Of a stretch of 39,814 nucleotides of DNA, positions 31,366 through 39,187 are shown one piece after another. The stretch lies in NCBI GenBank assembly GCA_026127935.1, contig JAJSLL010000004.1, positions 67,590-107,403 of the forward strand. Reading direction: 5' to 3'. The DNA comes from Thermoplasmatales archaeon. GTDB lineage: Archaea; Thermoplasmatota; Thermoplasmata; Thermoplasmatales; GCA-001856825. The notes under the pieces were generated by a model. That model was not told the DNA's origin, made no database searches, and saw only the letters and a program-made list of their open reading frames with translations. The position numbers were made by a program, and so were the translations under genes. Numbering within the stretch: position 1 is the stretch's first letter; each line of letters opens with the position of its first letter.

Positions 31366-31763
31366 CTGACGGTCACGTTGTCGCTCTGGACTTCGGTTAT
31401 GGTGACGAGCTCATTGTCCGAGGTATCCGAGTCGCAGACGAAGCTCCAGTCTTCATTGACGACCGTGACGGTTCCGACGACGTTTGCTGGGACTCCATTT
31501 ATGACCCTTCCGGTCTGTCCTACCAAGGTTTCGACATGAAAGTATTTCTTCGTGATTCTGTGAGAAATGGTTATCCTAAAACCAACGTAGAGTAGTAACG
31601 CTATTAGAAAAAATACGATCGAGAAAGCAAGAATGAATGTGTTGTTCATCCCTGTTGCTAAGTATTCGACCAACAGTATGATCGCAAAAATAAGAATTAT
31701 GGCAACAGGAATTACGGTCCTGAAGCCATATTTCAAGGCAAAGTCACTGGGTTCCTTTGTCAT
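31347..31763 (-). CDS. Short NfeD-like membrane protein
   Basis: The 138-aa protein has two hydrophobic segments (VIPVAIILIFAIILLVEYLA and TFILAFSIVFFLIALLLYVG) and a C-terminal OB-fold NfeD domain (VGQTGRVINGVPANVVGTVT, ending VRVKKIS). It is the form without a protease domain. It is 8 bp downstream of the SPFH gene on the same strand, the standard stomatin-NfeD operon, in which it should be a partner of the stomatin ring in the membrane. Confidence 0.87.
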   Translation of the reverse strand: MTKEPSDFALKYGFRTVIPVAIILIFAIILLVEYLATGMNNTFILAFSIVFFLIALLLYVGFRITISHRITKKYFHVETLVGQTGRVINGVPANVVGTVTVVNEDWSFVCDSDTSDNELVTITEVQSDNVTVRVKKIS

Positions 31764-31771
31764 TGTTCTAC

Positions 31772-32695
31772 TTATTCTTTCTTGTTATTTGAGGCTGATG
31801 CCGCCCTAAGGGTTTCAGTGAATGGCCTGAACATTTCAGTGAATTCCATAGGTATCACGTACTTGGTCGAATTGCTCGATCCCAGAGTTTTCATCATGTC
31901 GAGATACTGGAGTGCCATCGTTTTCTGGTCGATTTCCTTGGCTGCACTGAATATCGTTGTGAGCGCCATGGCGTATCCCTCGGCCCTCAATATTGCAGAT
32001 TGCCTGTCTCCTTCAGCCCTCAGTATGTTGGATTGCTTGTCTCCCTCTGCGACTGTGATAGTTGCCTGTTTCTTTCCTTCAGCTTCTGTGACCACAGCTC
32101 TCCTTGATCTTTCAGCGCTCATCTGCATTATCATTGCATCTGATACGTTCTTTGGAGGCAGTATTTCCCTGATTTCCACGTTGGTCACTTTTACTCCCCA
32201 CCTAGTCGTTACTTCATCAAGCTTCGTCCTCAGTATTGCGTTAATGTTCTCTCTCTTTGATAGAACTTCATCAAGAATTATGTCTCCCACAACGGCCCTC
32301 AGTGTAGTTGTAGCAATTCCCATCGCAGCCCCTTCAAAATTCTGTACTTGAATGACAGAGTCCGAGGCGCTGATGACCTTGAAATAAATGATGAAATCGA
32401 CATCCACCGGTGCGTTATCTTTCGTGATGCAGGTCTGATGAGGAATGGTGAGGAATCTCTCTCTAAGGTCGACCCTTACTGGAACATCAATTATCGGGTA
32501 GATGAAAACTATTCCGGGTCCCTTCTGAGCAAGTGCCCTACCAAATCTGAAAACGACAATTCTCTGATACTCTCTCACTATTTTAATTGAATAAAACAAA
32601 AATGCCAGTAGAATTATCGCAACCAGAGCAATGAGGGCGTCCTCACCCACGTTAGTAGAGATTGCTAGTGCTGTTGCCATATATGGGATTATCAT
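31772..32695 (-). CDS. SPFH/stomatin-like membrane protein
   Basis: After a TM anchor (LIALVAIILLAFLFYSI) the protein has a full SPFH/PHB domain: EYQRIVVFRFGRALAQKGPG, VDLRERFLTIP, TKDNAPVDVDFIIYFKV, and a coiled helical part with repeats of the AEG type (AEGKKQA, AEGDKQS, AEGDRQS, AEGY). Stomatins form rings that organise membrane microdomains and are processed by NfeD proteases. The frame is open to 32776, but ATG 32695 (307 aa) lies after a TATA-like ttaata and leaves the divergent ferredoxin promoter free. Confidence 0.93.
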   Translation of the reverse strand: MIIPYMATALAISTNVGEDALIALVAIILLAFLFYSIKIVREYQRIVVFRFGRALAQKGPGIVFIYPIIDVPVRVDLRERFLTIPHQTCITKDNAPVDVDFIIYFKVISASDSVIQVQNFEGAAMGIATTTLRAVVGDIILDEVLSKRENINAILRTKLDEVTTRWGVKVTNVEIREILPPKNVSDAMIMQMSAERSRRAVVTEAEGKKQATITVAEGDKQSNILRAEGDRQSAILRAEGYAMALTTIFSAAKEIDQKTMALQYLDMMKTLGSSNSTKYVIPMEFTEMFRPFTETLRAASASNNKKE

Positions 32696-32792
32696 AGCAG
32701 TCCATCGATAGTTCGTATTAATGTTTTTTGAGGATTGGTCAGACAGAGAACCAAAGTCAAAAATTATTAATATCATCTTTTCCTATCAAAAT

Positions 32793-33221
32793 ATGGCCAA
32801 GGTTGACTACAATTCTAAACCTATTGATGACAATTTCTTTGACAAGCAAGATGAGTTTCCAATCACTGGAAATCATGCTGGTCACGAGGTCAGGGCCGAA
32901 GGCAAGGAAAGGCTAGATAAGGATGGAAAGACCTATCCAACTAAACTAGGAATCCACGGGACTAATGTAGCTGTTGACTGGGAGTCTTGTATAGCAGACG
33001 GATCCTGTATGGATGTGTGCCCTGTCAACGTTTACGAGTGGTTCCTGAATGCAGGAAACAAGGGGACGGGCAACGACAAGAAGGTTGCTGAAGGAACGGA
33101 TGAATGGAACAAGTACAGAACGGACAAGTGCGATCCAATCAGGGAGACGGACTGCATTTTCTGCAACGCTTGTGTTACTGCCTGCCCAGTAAGTGCCATT
33201 TCCGTGGCTATGAGAAAGTAA
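32793..33221 (+). CDS. Zinc-containing ferredoxin
   Basis: The 142-aa protein is an electron carrier of the archaeal zinc-ferredoxin type known from Thermoplasma and Sulfolobus. The long N-terminal extension supplies histidine ligands of a structural zinc (H28 and H31 in GNHAGHEV, H55 in GIHG). The two cluster sites are C66-x5-C72-x3-C76-P and C121-x2-C124-x2-C127-x3-C131-P; the first lacks one Cys, as expected of a 3Fe-4S-prone site. It likely takes electrons from 2-oxoacid oxidoreductases. ATG 32793 lies about 25 bases after the TATA-like ttattaat. Confidence 0.95.
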   Translation: MAKVDYNSKPIDDNFFDKQDEFPITGNHAGHEVRAEGKERLDKDGKTYPTKLGIHGTNVAVDWESCIADGSCMDVCPVNVYEWFLNAGNKGTGNDKKVAEGTDEWNKYRTDKCDPIRETDCIFCNACVTACPVSAISVAMRK

Positions 33222-33339
33222 TACGATCGACTACCTTTCAAAATTCTGACCTATTCTATTTTATTCTTCTTCAATTCCTTTTCCTCAAGTATTTCTGTCC
33301 AAGTGAGGAAGCAGTTGCTCAGTAGCTGATCTTCCTTCT

Positions 33340-34131
33340 TCATAGCAGATTCTTCTTGAAGTGCGACTCTGTTTTCTCCCAAGCATCTTCTGCAGCTTCC
33401 TTGACATAAGCAGCCCCATCCGTGTTTGCGAAGGCGTGTCTCGTATTCGGGTAAATCTTCAGCTCAATCTGCTTCTTGAATTTCAGAAAATTCGTTATTG
33501 CTTCCGGTATCCCCGCATTTATTCCCGGATCTTCTCCCGCATAAAGTGCCAACACTGGACCTTTCATCTTCGAGATATCATTAAGGTCTGGTGGATTTGC
33601 TCCGTAATAAACTACAGTAGCATCAAATGGAAGTTGGGTCGATATTCTGAATGAGAGTCCACCGCCCATGCAGAATCCAACAACGCCGTACTTTGAAGGT
33701 TTGAAATTACTCTTCAGATATTCATACGCCATTGCAAGATCCTTTGCCATTTTCAATTGTAGCTGATCTCTTCCCATCATGAGCTTGGTTATCACTTCTC
33801 TCTGTTCGGCCGTAGCTCTTTCCATCACTGCCTTTATTGATTCTGGTTCTCCTCTTTTTTCCGTTGGAATTTCGAAGAAGAGCCTCATAGCCATCGCTAT
33901 GTTCTCCTGTGTGAATAGGTCGTATTCCTCCTTTCTTGAGTACAAGTGTGGAGCGATTACAAGAAATCCAAGAGAAGATAAGCGCCTTGAATAATTCTTG
34001 ATGAAGTTTGTTAGACCCCATATCTCTTGGATCACGATAATAGCGCTCTTTGAGTTCCGGTTCCCTACGAGAAATGACTTGACATTTGAACCATCAAAAG
34101 TTGGATATTCAATTGTTTCTCCCTCGTCCAT
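33340..34131 (-). CDS. Dienelactone hydrolase-family protein
   Basis: The 263-aa alpha/beta hydrolase has the Cys nucleophile elbow GFCMGGG, an acid in YAGEDPGI and the His in RHAFAN, the triad of dienelactone hydrolases. An N-terminal IVIQEIWGLT strand-loop with the conserved Glu also fits. An insert of about 50 residues (from about 90 to 130, with EKRGEPESIKAV) is longer than in the canonical enzymes. The natural substrate is not known. The 118-bp gap before it holds only T-rich sequence. Confidence 0.88.
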   Translation of the reverse strand: MDEGETIEYPTFDGSNVKSFLVGNRNSKSAIIVIQEIWGLTNFIKNYSRRLSSLGFLVIAPHLYSRKEEYDLFTQENIAMAMRLFFEIPTEKRGEPESIKAVMERATAEQREVITKLMMGRDQLQLKMAKDLAMAYEYLKSNFKPSKYGVVGFCMGGGLSFRISTQLPFDATVVYYGANPPDLNDISKMKGPVLALYAGEDPGINAGIPEAITNFLKFKKQIELKIYPNTRHAFANTDGAAYVKEAAEDAWEKTESHFKKNLL

Positions 34132-34191
34132 AGCATGACATCTGATATTTTAATTAAGGTTTTCTAAAGGGCTTAATCGATAAGGGAGTCC

Positions 34192-34653
34192 CTACTTTTC
34201 TATTCTTCTAAACTCTTTAAAGCCGAACTTAATGATTTCTTTCACATTGGAGAAGGTTTCGAGTCCTTCTATTTCAGTCTCGTCTACCCACTTGCAGTCC
34301 GAGGATTCTTCATTATTCTTGAATTCTGAACTCGTTGCTTTCCCAAGATAAATCATGTCAAAGTGTTCGTGAGGTCCTTCGGAGTAGGGGACGAGTTCAT
34401 TCATTAAAACAAGAGGTTGTGGTGTACTTCTTGCAGATACGGCATCGACAGTGAAATCACTCGTAGAGAGAATTTCAAAAGAGGCACCGGTTTCTTCCTT
34501 GGATTCTCGTATGGCGCATTCTAGCGGATTCTCATTCTCCTCAATGTGACCACCTGGATAGATCCAAATTCCAAGCTTCCTGTGTTTTACCAGAAGGACT
34601 TTCTTTCCATTCTTACTTATAATCAAGACTCCTGCGACGATGCATTTCTTCAA
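34192..34653 (-). CDS. Nudix hydrolase
   Basis: The Nudix box is complete: G-x5-E-x7-R-E-x2-E-E-x-G (from GHIEENENP to REESKEETG-like residues, with IRESKEETG visible). The protein removes nucleoside diphosphate-linked groups; substrate unknown. I choose the TTG start at 34653 because it follows a GGTGA Shine-Dalgarno and gives 153 aa starting KKCIVAGVLI, the usual Nudix size. The frame is open to 34725, but the added residues match nothing. Confidence 0.87.
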   Translation of the reverse strand: MKKCIVAGVLIISKNGKKVLLVKHRKLGIWIYPGGHIEENENPLECAIRESKEETGASFEILSTSDFTVDAVSARSTPQPLVLMNELVPYSEGPHEHFDMIYLGKATSSEFKNNEESSDCKWVDETEIEGLETFSNVKEIIKFGFKEFRRIEK

Positions 34654-34799
34654 TATTTCACCCAATCTCCAAAAGATACAATTGATTGTGCAAATATTTT
34701 GTTCCCTTATTTGAAACCGGAACAATTAAAATTCCACCCGTTCGATCACTTCATCCCTGCAATTGAAGGTTCATTTGAATCTCTTTTCTGCGTTAAAAA

Positions 34800-34896
34800 C
34801 GCCGAGGGGGAGATTTGAACTCCCGATCTCTTGCGAGAACAAGCTATCTGTAAATCCGTTCCAGGCTTGCGCCTTCCCGGGCTGGGCCACCTCGGC
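34800..34896 (-). tRNA. tRNA-Ser(GGA) with a 13-nt intron
   Basis: Acceptor GCCGAGG/CCTCGGC, discriminator G73, D-arm GCC/GGC, and T-arm GGGAG-TTCAAAT-CTCCC. The anticodon stem CAAGC/GCTTG encloses 20 bases: loop CTGGAA + intron CGGATTTACAGAT (34858-34846) + A. This gives anticodon GGA with the intron at the canonical 37/38 site. CTG/CAG pairing with three-base bulges (GAA and ATA) forms a reduced bulge-helix-bulge. The class II variable arm TCTC-GCAA-GAGA confirms serine. A short T-run follows the gene. Confidence 0.94.
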
Positions 34897-34951
34897 TGTA
34901 CTCTACCTCAAATGCACAAGGTTTATTATTATTTCCACGTTTCCAGCAACA

Positions 34952-35713
34952 ATGGAGCTTCTTGAGGGAACGACTGAAGTTCTGGATATTTTCACCAAAG
35001 AATTTGTCGGTAAGAAGGATGTCATTTTGGGTATTTCGGGGGGGATTGATTCAGCACTAGTAGCCTACATTCTGAAGAAGAACATCAGTAAGGAAAAGAT
35101 CCACCTTTACTCACTTCCTTTCGGTAAAGAGAACCGAGATGTGAAGAAGGTTTCAGATTTCCTGAAACTTCCATACGAAACTATACAGATGGACAAGGCG
35201 CTTGAGTTTTTTAAGAACACTTCTAAGGATGCAAGACTGTTGGGTAACATCAAGGCGAGACTGAGAATGATCTACCTGTACTCTGTCGCCAATAAGTACA
35301 ATGGTCTGGTAGCAGGAACTTCGAACAAAAGTGAGCTCCTCACCGGTTATTTTACAAAATTCGGTGACGGTGGCTCCGATTTTCAGATAATAGGCGACCT
35401 GTACAAGACCCAGGTATATGAGATAGCTAGAAGGTACAACTTCCCAGATTGGCTGATGAAGAAGTCACCGTCAGCTGACTTGTGGGAGGGGCAGACGGAC
35501 GAGAAAGAACTGGGGATTTCTTACCAGAAATTGGACAAAATATTGGAGTGCTTGGAATACTTGAAAACACCAGAACAGTGCAAGTTCGAAGGAATCAATA
35601 GAAAAGAGGTAAAGAGGATATACACATTGGTCCAGAGCAGTGCTCACAAGAGGGTCAATCTGTACATCCCTAAGGTGAGTTTCCGTTCTGTAGGTTCGGA
35701 TTGGATGGAATAA
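34952..35713 (+). CDS. nadE: NAD+ synthetase, ammonia-dependent
   Basis: NadE amidates deamido-NAD in the last step of NAD synthesis. It has the PP-loop ISGGIDSALVAY, AGTSNKSELLTGYFTKFGDGG, the PSADLWEGQTDEKELG loop and no glutaminase domain, so it uses free ammonia. At 253 aa it is of normal length for archaea. The ATG at 34952 follows a TATA-like tttattatt by about 28 bases; the frame open upstream runs through the tRNA gene and is not real. Confidence 0.95.
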   Translation: MELLEGTTEVLDIFTKEFVGKKDVILGISGGIDSALVAYILKKNISKEKIHLYSLPFGKENRDVKKVSDFLKLPYETIQMDKALEFFKNTSKDARLLGNIKARLRMIYLYSVANKYNGLVAGTSNKSELLTGYFTKFGDGGSDFQIIGDLYKTQVYEIARRYNFPDWLMKKSPSADLWEGQTDEKELGISYQKLDKILECLEYLKTPEQCKFEGINRKEVKRIYTLVQSSAHKRVNLYIPKVSFRSVGSDWME

Positions 35714-35728
35714 TCATTGCGACGGCGA

Positions 35729-36100
35729 CTACTTGGCGGCGTTTTGATATGCTCGTATGAGGTCGTCGAATTTTATATATGCTATGACCATGAATAGACC
35801 AACTACGATGAATCCAAATATCAATCCCACTATCATCCAGATGAGGGTCTTTTCCTTCGCAGCAGATAGCTTTCTCTGCTCTGTCATCTTTATGATCTCC
35901 CTGCATTCGTAGAACACTACTATGTCTATAACCCCAAATATTGCAGTTATTCCAAAGGTAATTATCCCTGTGATCAGGAGGATTATACCCACAATGAGTG
36001 ACAGAACCCAGGCAATCGTCAGCATGTCCTTTATCGTCGACTTCTCTGGCGCATCGAAGATTTGTTGATTTGAGCCAGCATTGTCTGGTTGATTTACCAC
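35729..36100 (-). CDS. Small membrane protein with Asn/Gln-rich N-terminus
   Basis: The 123-aa protein has a polar N-terminus (about 25 residues, DNAGSNQQIFDAPEK), then TM segments at about 27-66 (WVLSLIVGIILLITGIITFG; ITAIFGVIDIVVFY) and 88-108 (LIWMIVGLIFGFIVVGLFMV), then a short C-terminal tail. I recognise no function; it resembles small membrane proteins of the DUF4190/DUF4870 sort in layout only. Convergent with nadE. Confidence 0.65.
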   Translation of the reverse strand: MVNQPDNAGSNQQIFDAPEKSTIKDMLTIAWVLSLIVGIILLITGIITFGITAIFGVIDIVVFYECREIIKMTEQRKLSAAKEKTLIWMIVGLIFGFIVVGLFMVIAYIKFDDLIRAYQNAAK

Positions 36101-36149
36101 ATCTACTCAGTTAAAGAGTTGATATAAGTTTAACTGCAGAACTTGAAAA

Positions 36150-36485
36150 TTACACTAACTTGAATTTGCCAGTCAGAGAGTCGATTACGGGCTCTTCGTC
36201 TGGTCCAAAACCCGAGCACGTCAGCGTGTCAGGCTCAAGTTGTGTAAGGCCAGCATCTCTAATAGGGCAGCAGTTGACTCCTATGGACCTTGCCTTGTTG
36301 ACCAGCTCCTGAAGTTCTTTCTCATCTTTGACCCATACAACTATCTTTTTTTGTCCCTCGGAAATCCACTGGGTCCTCTTCTCGGAGACTTTCATGGAAC
36401 ACTCTACAGCTGCGTGTGCGACCTGAGCAGCTATCTTGCCTTTGCCCATACCGAGGTCCTTTCTGACGGCTATGGCCATTTTCAC
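36150..36485 (-). CDS. pth2: Peptidyl-tRNA hydrolase, archaeal type Pth2
   Basis: Pth2 frees tRNA from peptidyl-tRNA dropped from ribosomes. The 111-aa chain has the full signature: VRKDLGMGKGKIAAQVAHAA, the middle QKKIVVWVKDEKELQEL and the catalytic C-terminal half (IRDAGLTQLEPDTLTCSGFGP, DEEPVIDSLTGKFKL). Divergent from the polytopic membrane protein gene, 44 bp apart, with shared AT-rich promoter DNA. Confidence 0.96.
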   Translation of the reverse strand: MKMAIAVRKDLGMGKGKIAAQVAHAAVECSMKVSEKRTQWISEGQKKIVVWVKDEKELQELVNKARSIGVNCCPIRDAGLTQLEPDTLTCSGFGPDEEPVIDSLTGKFKLV

Positions 36486-36529
36486 TATGTCAGAAATTAT
36501 AATTACTATTTATTTTATCACCTCGGAGA

Positions 36530-37162
36530 ATGAATTTCTATCCTGCGATTCTGATACCTTTGGCGATTTTCACTCCACTGTTTTACCTGAACTGGAACAG
36601 AATCGACAAGGTAGTAGAGGAGTCGCTGTTCGGGCGTTTCCTCCTCTTCGGACTTTTACTCGGAATCGTGTATGTATTCCTATTTCTATACACCTTCTAC
36701 ACGCTCTCGAGGTACATCGATCTGATGCTTTTCTCCGTAATGCTGTTTCTTCCGTTGCTTTCGGCAGGCGAGCAGCTTTCAATACTCACCGGAAAATACA
36801 GGACAAGGAAGGATCTCATCCAGCTCTCCACTTCTCTTGGGGGTGCGTTCTCCTTTCCTGTCGCTTTCGCGATCGCCCTTGTTACCTATACATCAACGAT
36901 AAACTACATCTTCGTGGCCCTGGTGACTCTATTTGCTTTCCTCGCTAATGTGATGTCGGCTTCACTTCTGTCCATTGGTATTGCAAAAAATAGGGTCCTG
37001 CTTTACTACAATTTTGCTTTCCTGGTTCAGATGATGTTCTCATCTTCAATATTCGTAGAATATCTATTCGGTTCTTACGCACTGATCACAATTATTCCAG
37101 AAATTGCAGTTGCAATACTATTATATATGAAATTCTTTCACGAGAGGCTAGGGTCAAATTAG
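36530..37162 (+). CDS. Polytopic membrane protein, about seven TM segments
   Basis: The 210-aa protein is almost all membrane helices: about residues 3-21, 39-63, 66-83, 103-120, 124-149, 155-177 and 179-200. I find no motif of a known transporter or enzyme. Its TAG stop is directly followed by the ATG of the transglutaminase-like gene, so the two form a unit. A Shine-Dalgarno (ggag) precedes the ATG. Confidence 0.7.
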   Translation: MNFYPAILIPLAIFTPLFYLNWNRIDKVVEESLFGRFLLFGLLLGIVYVFLFLYTFYTLSRYIDLMLFSVMLFLPLLSAGEQLSILTGKYRTRKDLIQLSTSLGGAFSFPVAFAIALVTYTSTINYIFVALVTLFAFLANVMSASLLSIGIAKNRVLLYYNFAFLVQMMFSSSIFVEYLFGSYALITIIPEIAVAILLYMKFFHERLGSN

Positions 37163-38275
37163 ATGGGAGCGGCAGTAAAGGGAATAGTCGTTGCAATTGT
37201 TGTAATAATGGCGCTTACAGCCGTTTACTATGTAGTTGAGGATACAAATCTACTCAACGGTGTTGTCACAACCACAACTTCTTCTTACCAAATTCCTTCC
37301 GAGATCACGACTCATTTTTCCAGAAACTTCACATTCACATCATCTTCTAGTTCGGGGGAAACTTTCACCTTTTACTTCACCCCAACCATAAACGATTCCC
37401 TTCAACAAAGTAACATTGCTATCAGCCACTCTTCCAATGTCAATGAAACAGTCAAGAGTTCTCAGAACAGGACTTTTGTAGCTCTGCAAATAAGCCCAGG
37501 GAACTCCTATGTTAATGTCTCATATAACATCAAGTCTTACTCAAAAATTTGGAAAAACGATACAAATTCTTCTGGACTGATATCTCAGATACCATCTATT
37601 CTGAAGAATGAATACAATCATCCTGAGTACTTCAATTCTTCAGGTAGCAGTCTAGAGGTCATAAGCCCTTCCTTCTTTAGGAACATAACCCTGAACCTGA
37701 CAAAGAACGACACCACTGTGGTTGAAAAGCTCAGGTCGATCTATAATTACATCGTTCAGAACTACAGGTATAACATAACCTACAATCTGGGCAATGTACC
37801 ACTCTCAGCCCAGCAGGTCTATCAACTCAAGGAGGGGGATTGTGAAGAGCTTTCCTATCTATTCGAGTCAATGAGCAGGAGCATCGGAATCCCATCTTGG
37901 ACGCAGTACGGTCTTCTCATCCAAGATACGAACGGACAGACAAGTTTGGGAGAACACGCTTGGGTGCAGACTTACATTCCCATTTCCAATGGAACGGGAA
38001 ATTTTGTGAACATTGATCTCACGGTAGCGGTAGGTGGTAAGGACCTTGGCAGGGGGTTCCTGGTCAAATTCCCATACTCTCTTGTGGAATGGACAGACAA
38101 CGGAAACTCAACCGCAATGGTTGCTTACCACACGGAGCTACTGGCCCCGTCTAATGGTATAAATATAGCCGTACAGGAGAATGACAGGGTCTATTCGTTC
38201 ACGGAGTATGGCAATATAACGATCGCACAGGCCAATCTTTTTTATCTTCCCGGGGCTTACACATCTAAAGATTAG
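37163..38275 (+). CDS. Membrane-anchored transglutaminase-like protein
   Basis: Residues 6-25 (KGIVVAIVVIMALTAVYYVV) form a signal anchor. The next 150 residues are Ser/Thr/Asn-rich extracellular beta structure with many N-x-S/T sites. The catalytic core is of the transglutaminase/protease type: C227 (LKEGDCEELSYLF), H265 (GEHAWVQTY) and D285 (NIDLT). Such archaeal proteins may act as cysteine proteases or crosslinkers outside the cell. It has no second TM. It is fused in transcription to the seven-TM gene before it and followed by the HisA-like gene two bases later. Confidence 0.85.
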   Translation: MGAAVKGIVVAIVVIMALTAVYYVVEDTNLLNGVVTTTTSSYQIPSEITTHFSRNFTFTSSSSSGETFTFYFTPTINDSLQQSNIAISHSSNVNETVKSSQNRTFVALQISPGNSYVNVSYNIKSYSKIWKNDTNSSGLISQIPSILKNEYNHPEYFNSSGSSLEVISPSFFRNITLNLTKNDTTVVEKLRSIYNYIVQNYRYNITYNLGNVPLSAQQVYQLKEGDCEELSYLFESMSRSIGIPSWTQYGLLIQDTNGQTSLGEHAWVQTYIPISNGTGNFVNIDLTVAVGGKDLGRGFLVKFPYSLVEWTDNGNSTAMVAYHTELLAPSNGINIAVQENDRVYSFTEYGNITIAQANLFYLPGAYTSKD

Positions 38276-38277
38276 GT

Positions 38278-38772
38278 ATGATGATTCCTTCCATTACGCT
38301 AAGTAAAAAGAAGATAGACCAAGTGGATGCACTCGATAAATACGAGTCTGGTCCCCTTTGGCTAATTGACGAAGATTACAAGAACGGAAGGGAGCTGAAT
38401 TTCAAGAGATATGACGAGCTGTCAGGAATATACGAGCTCTATCTGGATGCAGAAATTTCATCGGTTGATGATGTAGCGGATGCAATTACCGGCGGTGCTA
38501 CGATGGTCACGGTATCAGAAATGATGGACAGGGAAAAGCTGAGGAGAGCACTCTTCTACACAGAATCACTGGTATTATACGTAAGAGACAAGAGGGAGGT
38601 CGCAGACTACTTTTTTGCGAACGGAGGAAATAAAGTGTACTCTGACACATACCTGTTTGACGGAAACGCCGTGCAATTCACAAGTAAACTAAATTGTGAT
38701 CGATGCAACACCATTATCCCTATAGGAGGATTCGATGGTAGAAGAAATACGGAAGCTTCTTCTCTACCTTAA
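38278..38772 (+). CDS. Short HisA-like (COG1411-type) protein
   Basis: The 164-aa protein has the strands of a phosphoribosyl isomerase-like beta/alpha barrel: MIPSITL, LWLIDEDYKNG, YELYLDAEISSVDDVADAIT and GGATMVTVSEMM. This resembles archaeal proteins related to HisA, but it is too short for a full barrel (about 230-240 aa) and ends with two nearby Cys (CDRC, IPIGGF). The role is unknown. It begins two bases after the transglutaminase-like gene and overlaps DUF2240 by 38 bp. A second in-frame ATG lies at 38281. Confidence 0.55.
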   Translation: MMIPSITLSKKKIDQVDALDKYESGPLWLIDEDYKNGRELNFKRYDELSGIYELYLDAEISSVDDVADAITGGATMVTVSEMMDREKLRRALFYTESLVLYVRDKREVADYFFANGGNKVYSDTYLFDGNAVQFTSKLNCDRCNTIIPIGGFDGRRNTEASSLP

Positions 38773-39181
38773 GAAGTCCACTGGAAAATACGAATTCAGT
38801 GAGGCAGAGATACTGACTACATTGTCAATAAAGGCAAGGTTTCTCACCCCTGACCAAGTGAAGGAGTTCTTGAAAGTAGCCATAGATCAGAGATGTCTTA
38901 AACATGCAGACGATCTATATTCAATCACTTGTTCAATAAACGGAATCGAACTGAGCCTGAACTACAAGCCGAATTACGATGCTCTAATGAATGAAAGCGA
39001 CGGAGAGGACATTACAGAGACTATAATTGGGCTAATAACTGCAAGTACCAAGATGAATAAGAGGGACGTCATTTCAGAAATCAATAAGCTGAGGGAGAAG
39101 AATCCCTTCTTGAGCGCAAAAGTAGCATCCATGATTGTAGCGAGATTGAATGGGGTAGACGTTTCACGTTTCCTTAATTAG
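38735..39181 (+). CDS. DUF2240 family archaeal protein
   Basis: The 148-aa protein matches the euryarchaeal DUF2240 layout: N-terminal winged-helix-like part (FSEAEILTTLSIKARFLTPDQVKEFLKVAID) with the short strand LYSITC, then a helical C-terminal part ending KVASMIVARLNGVDVSRFL. It is of unknown function and probably a DNA- or RNA-binding protein. Its start lies inside the HisA-like gene. Confidence 0.75.
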   Translation: MVEEIRKLLLYLKKSTGKYEFSEAEILTTLSIKARFLTPDQVKEFLKVAIDQRCLKHADDLYSITCSINGIELSLNYKPNYDALMNESDGEDITETIIGLITASTKMNKRDVISEINKLREKNPFLSAKVASMIVARLNGVDVSRFLN

Positions 39182-39187
39182 AAGAGA

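Noticed and set aside
32696-32776. 27-residue N-terminal extension of the SPFH protein
   Set aside because: It would run through the promoter of the divergent ferredoxin gene and adds sequence unlike any stomatin N-terminus; ATG 32695 fits a TATA box.
34801-34830. Similarity of the tRNA-Ser(GGA) 3' half to the tRNA-Ser(UGA) attachment region at 2908-2940
   Set aside because: This is explained by both being serine tRNAs with shared T-arm and variable arm; no accessory genes lie between matching ends.
36436-36948. 170-codon plus-strand frame across the pth2/seven-TM region
   Set aside because: It overlaps the real pth2 start and the seven-TM gene in another frame and has no recognisable motif.
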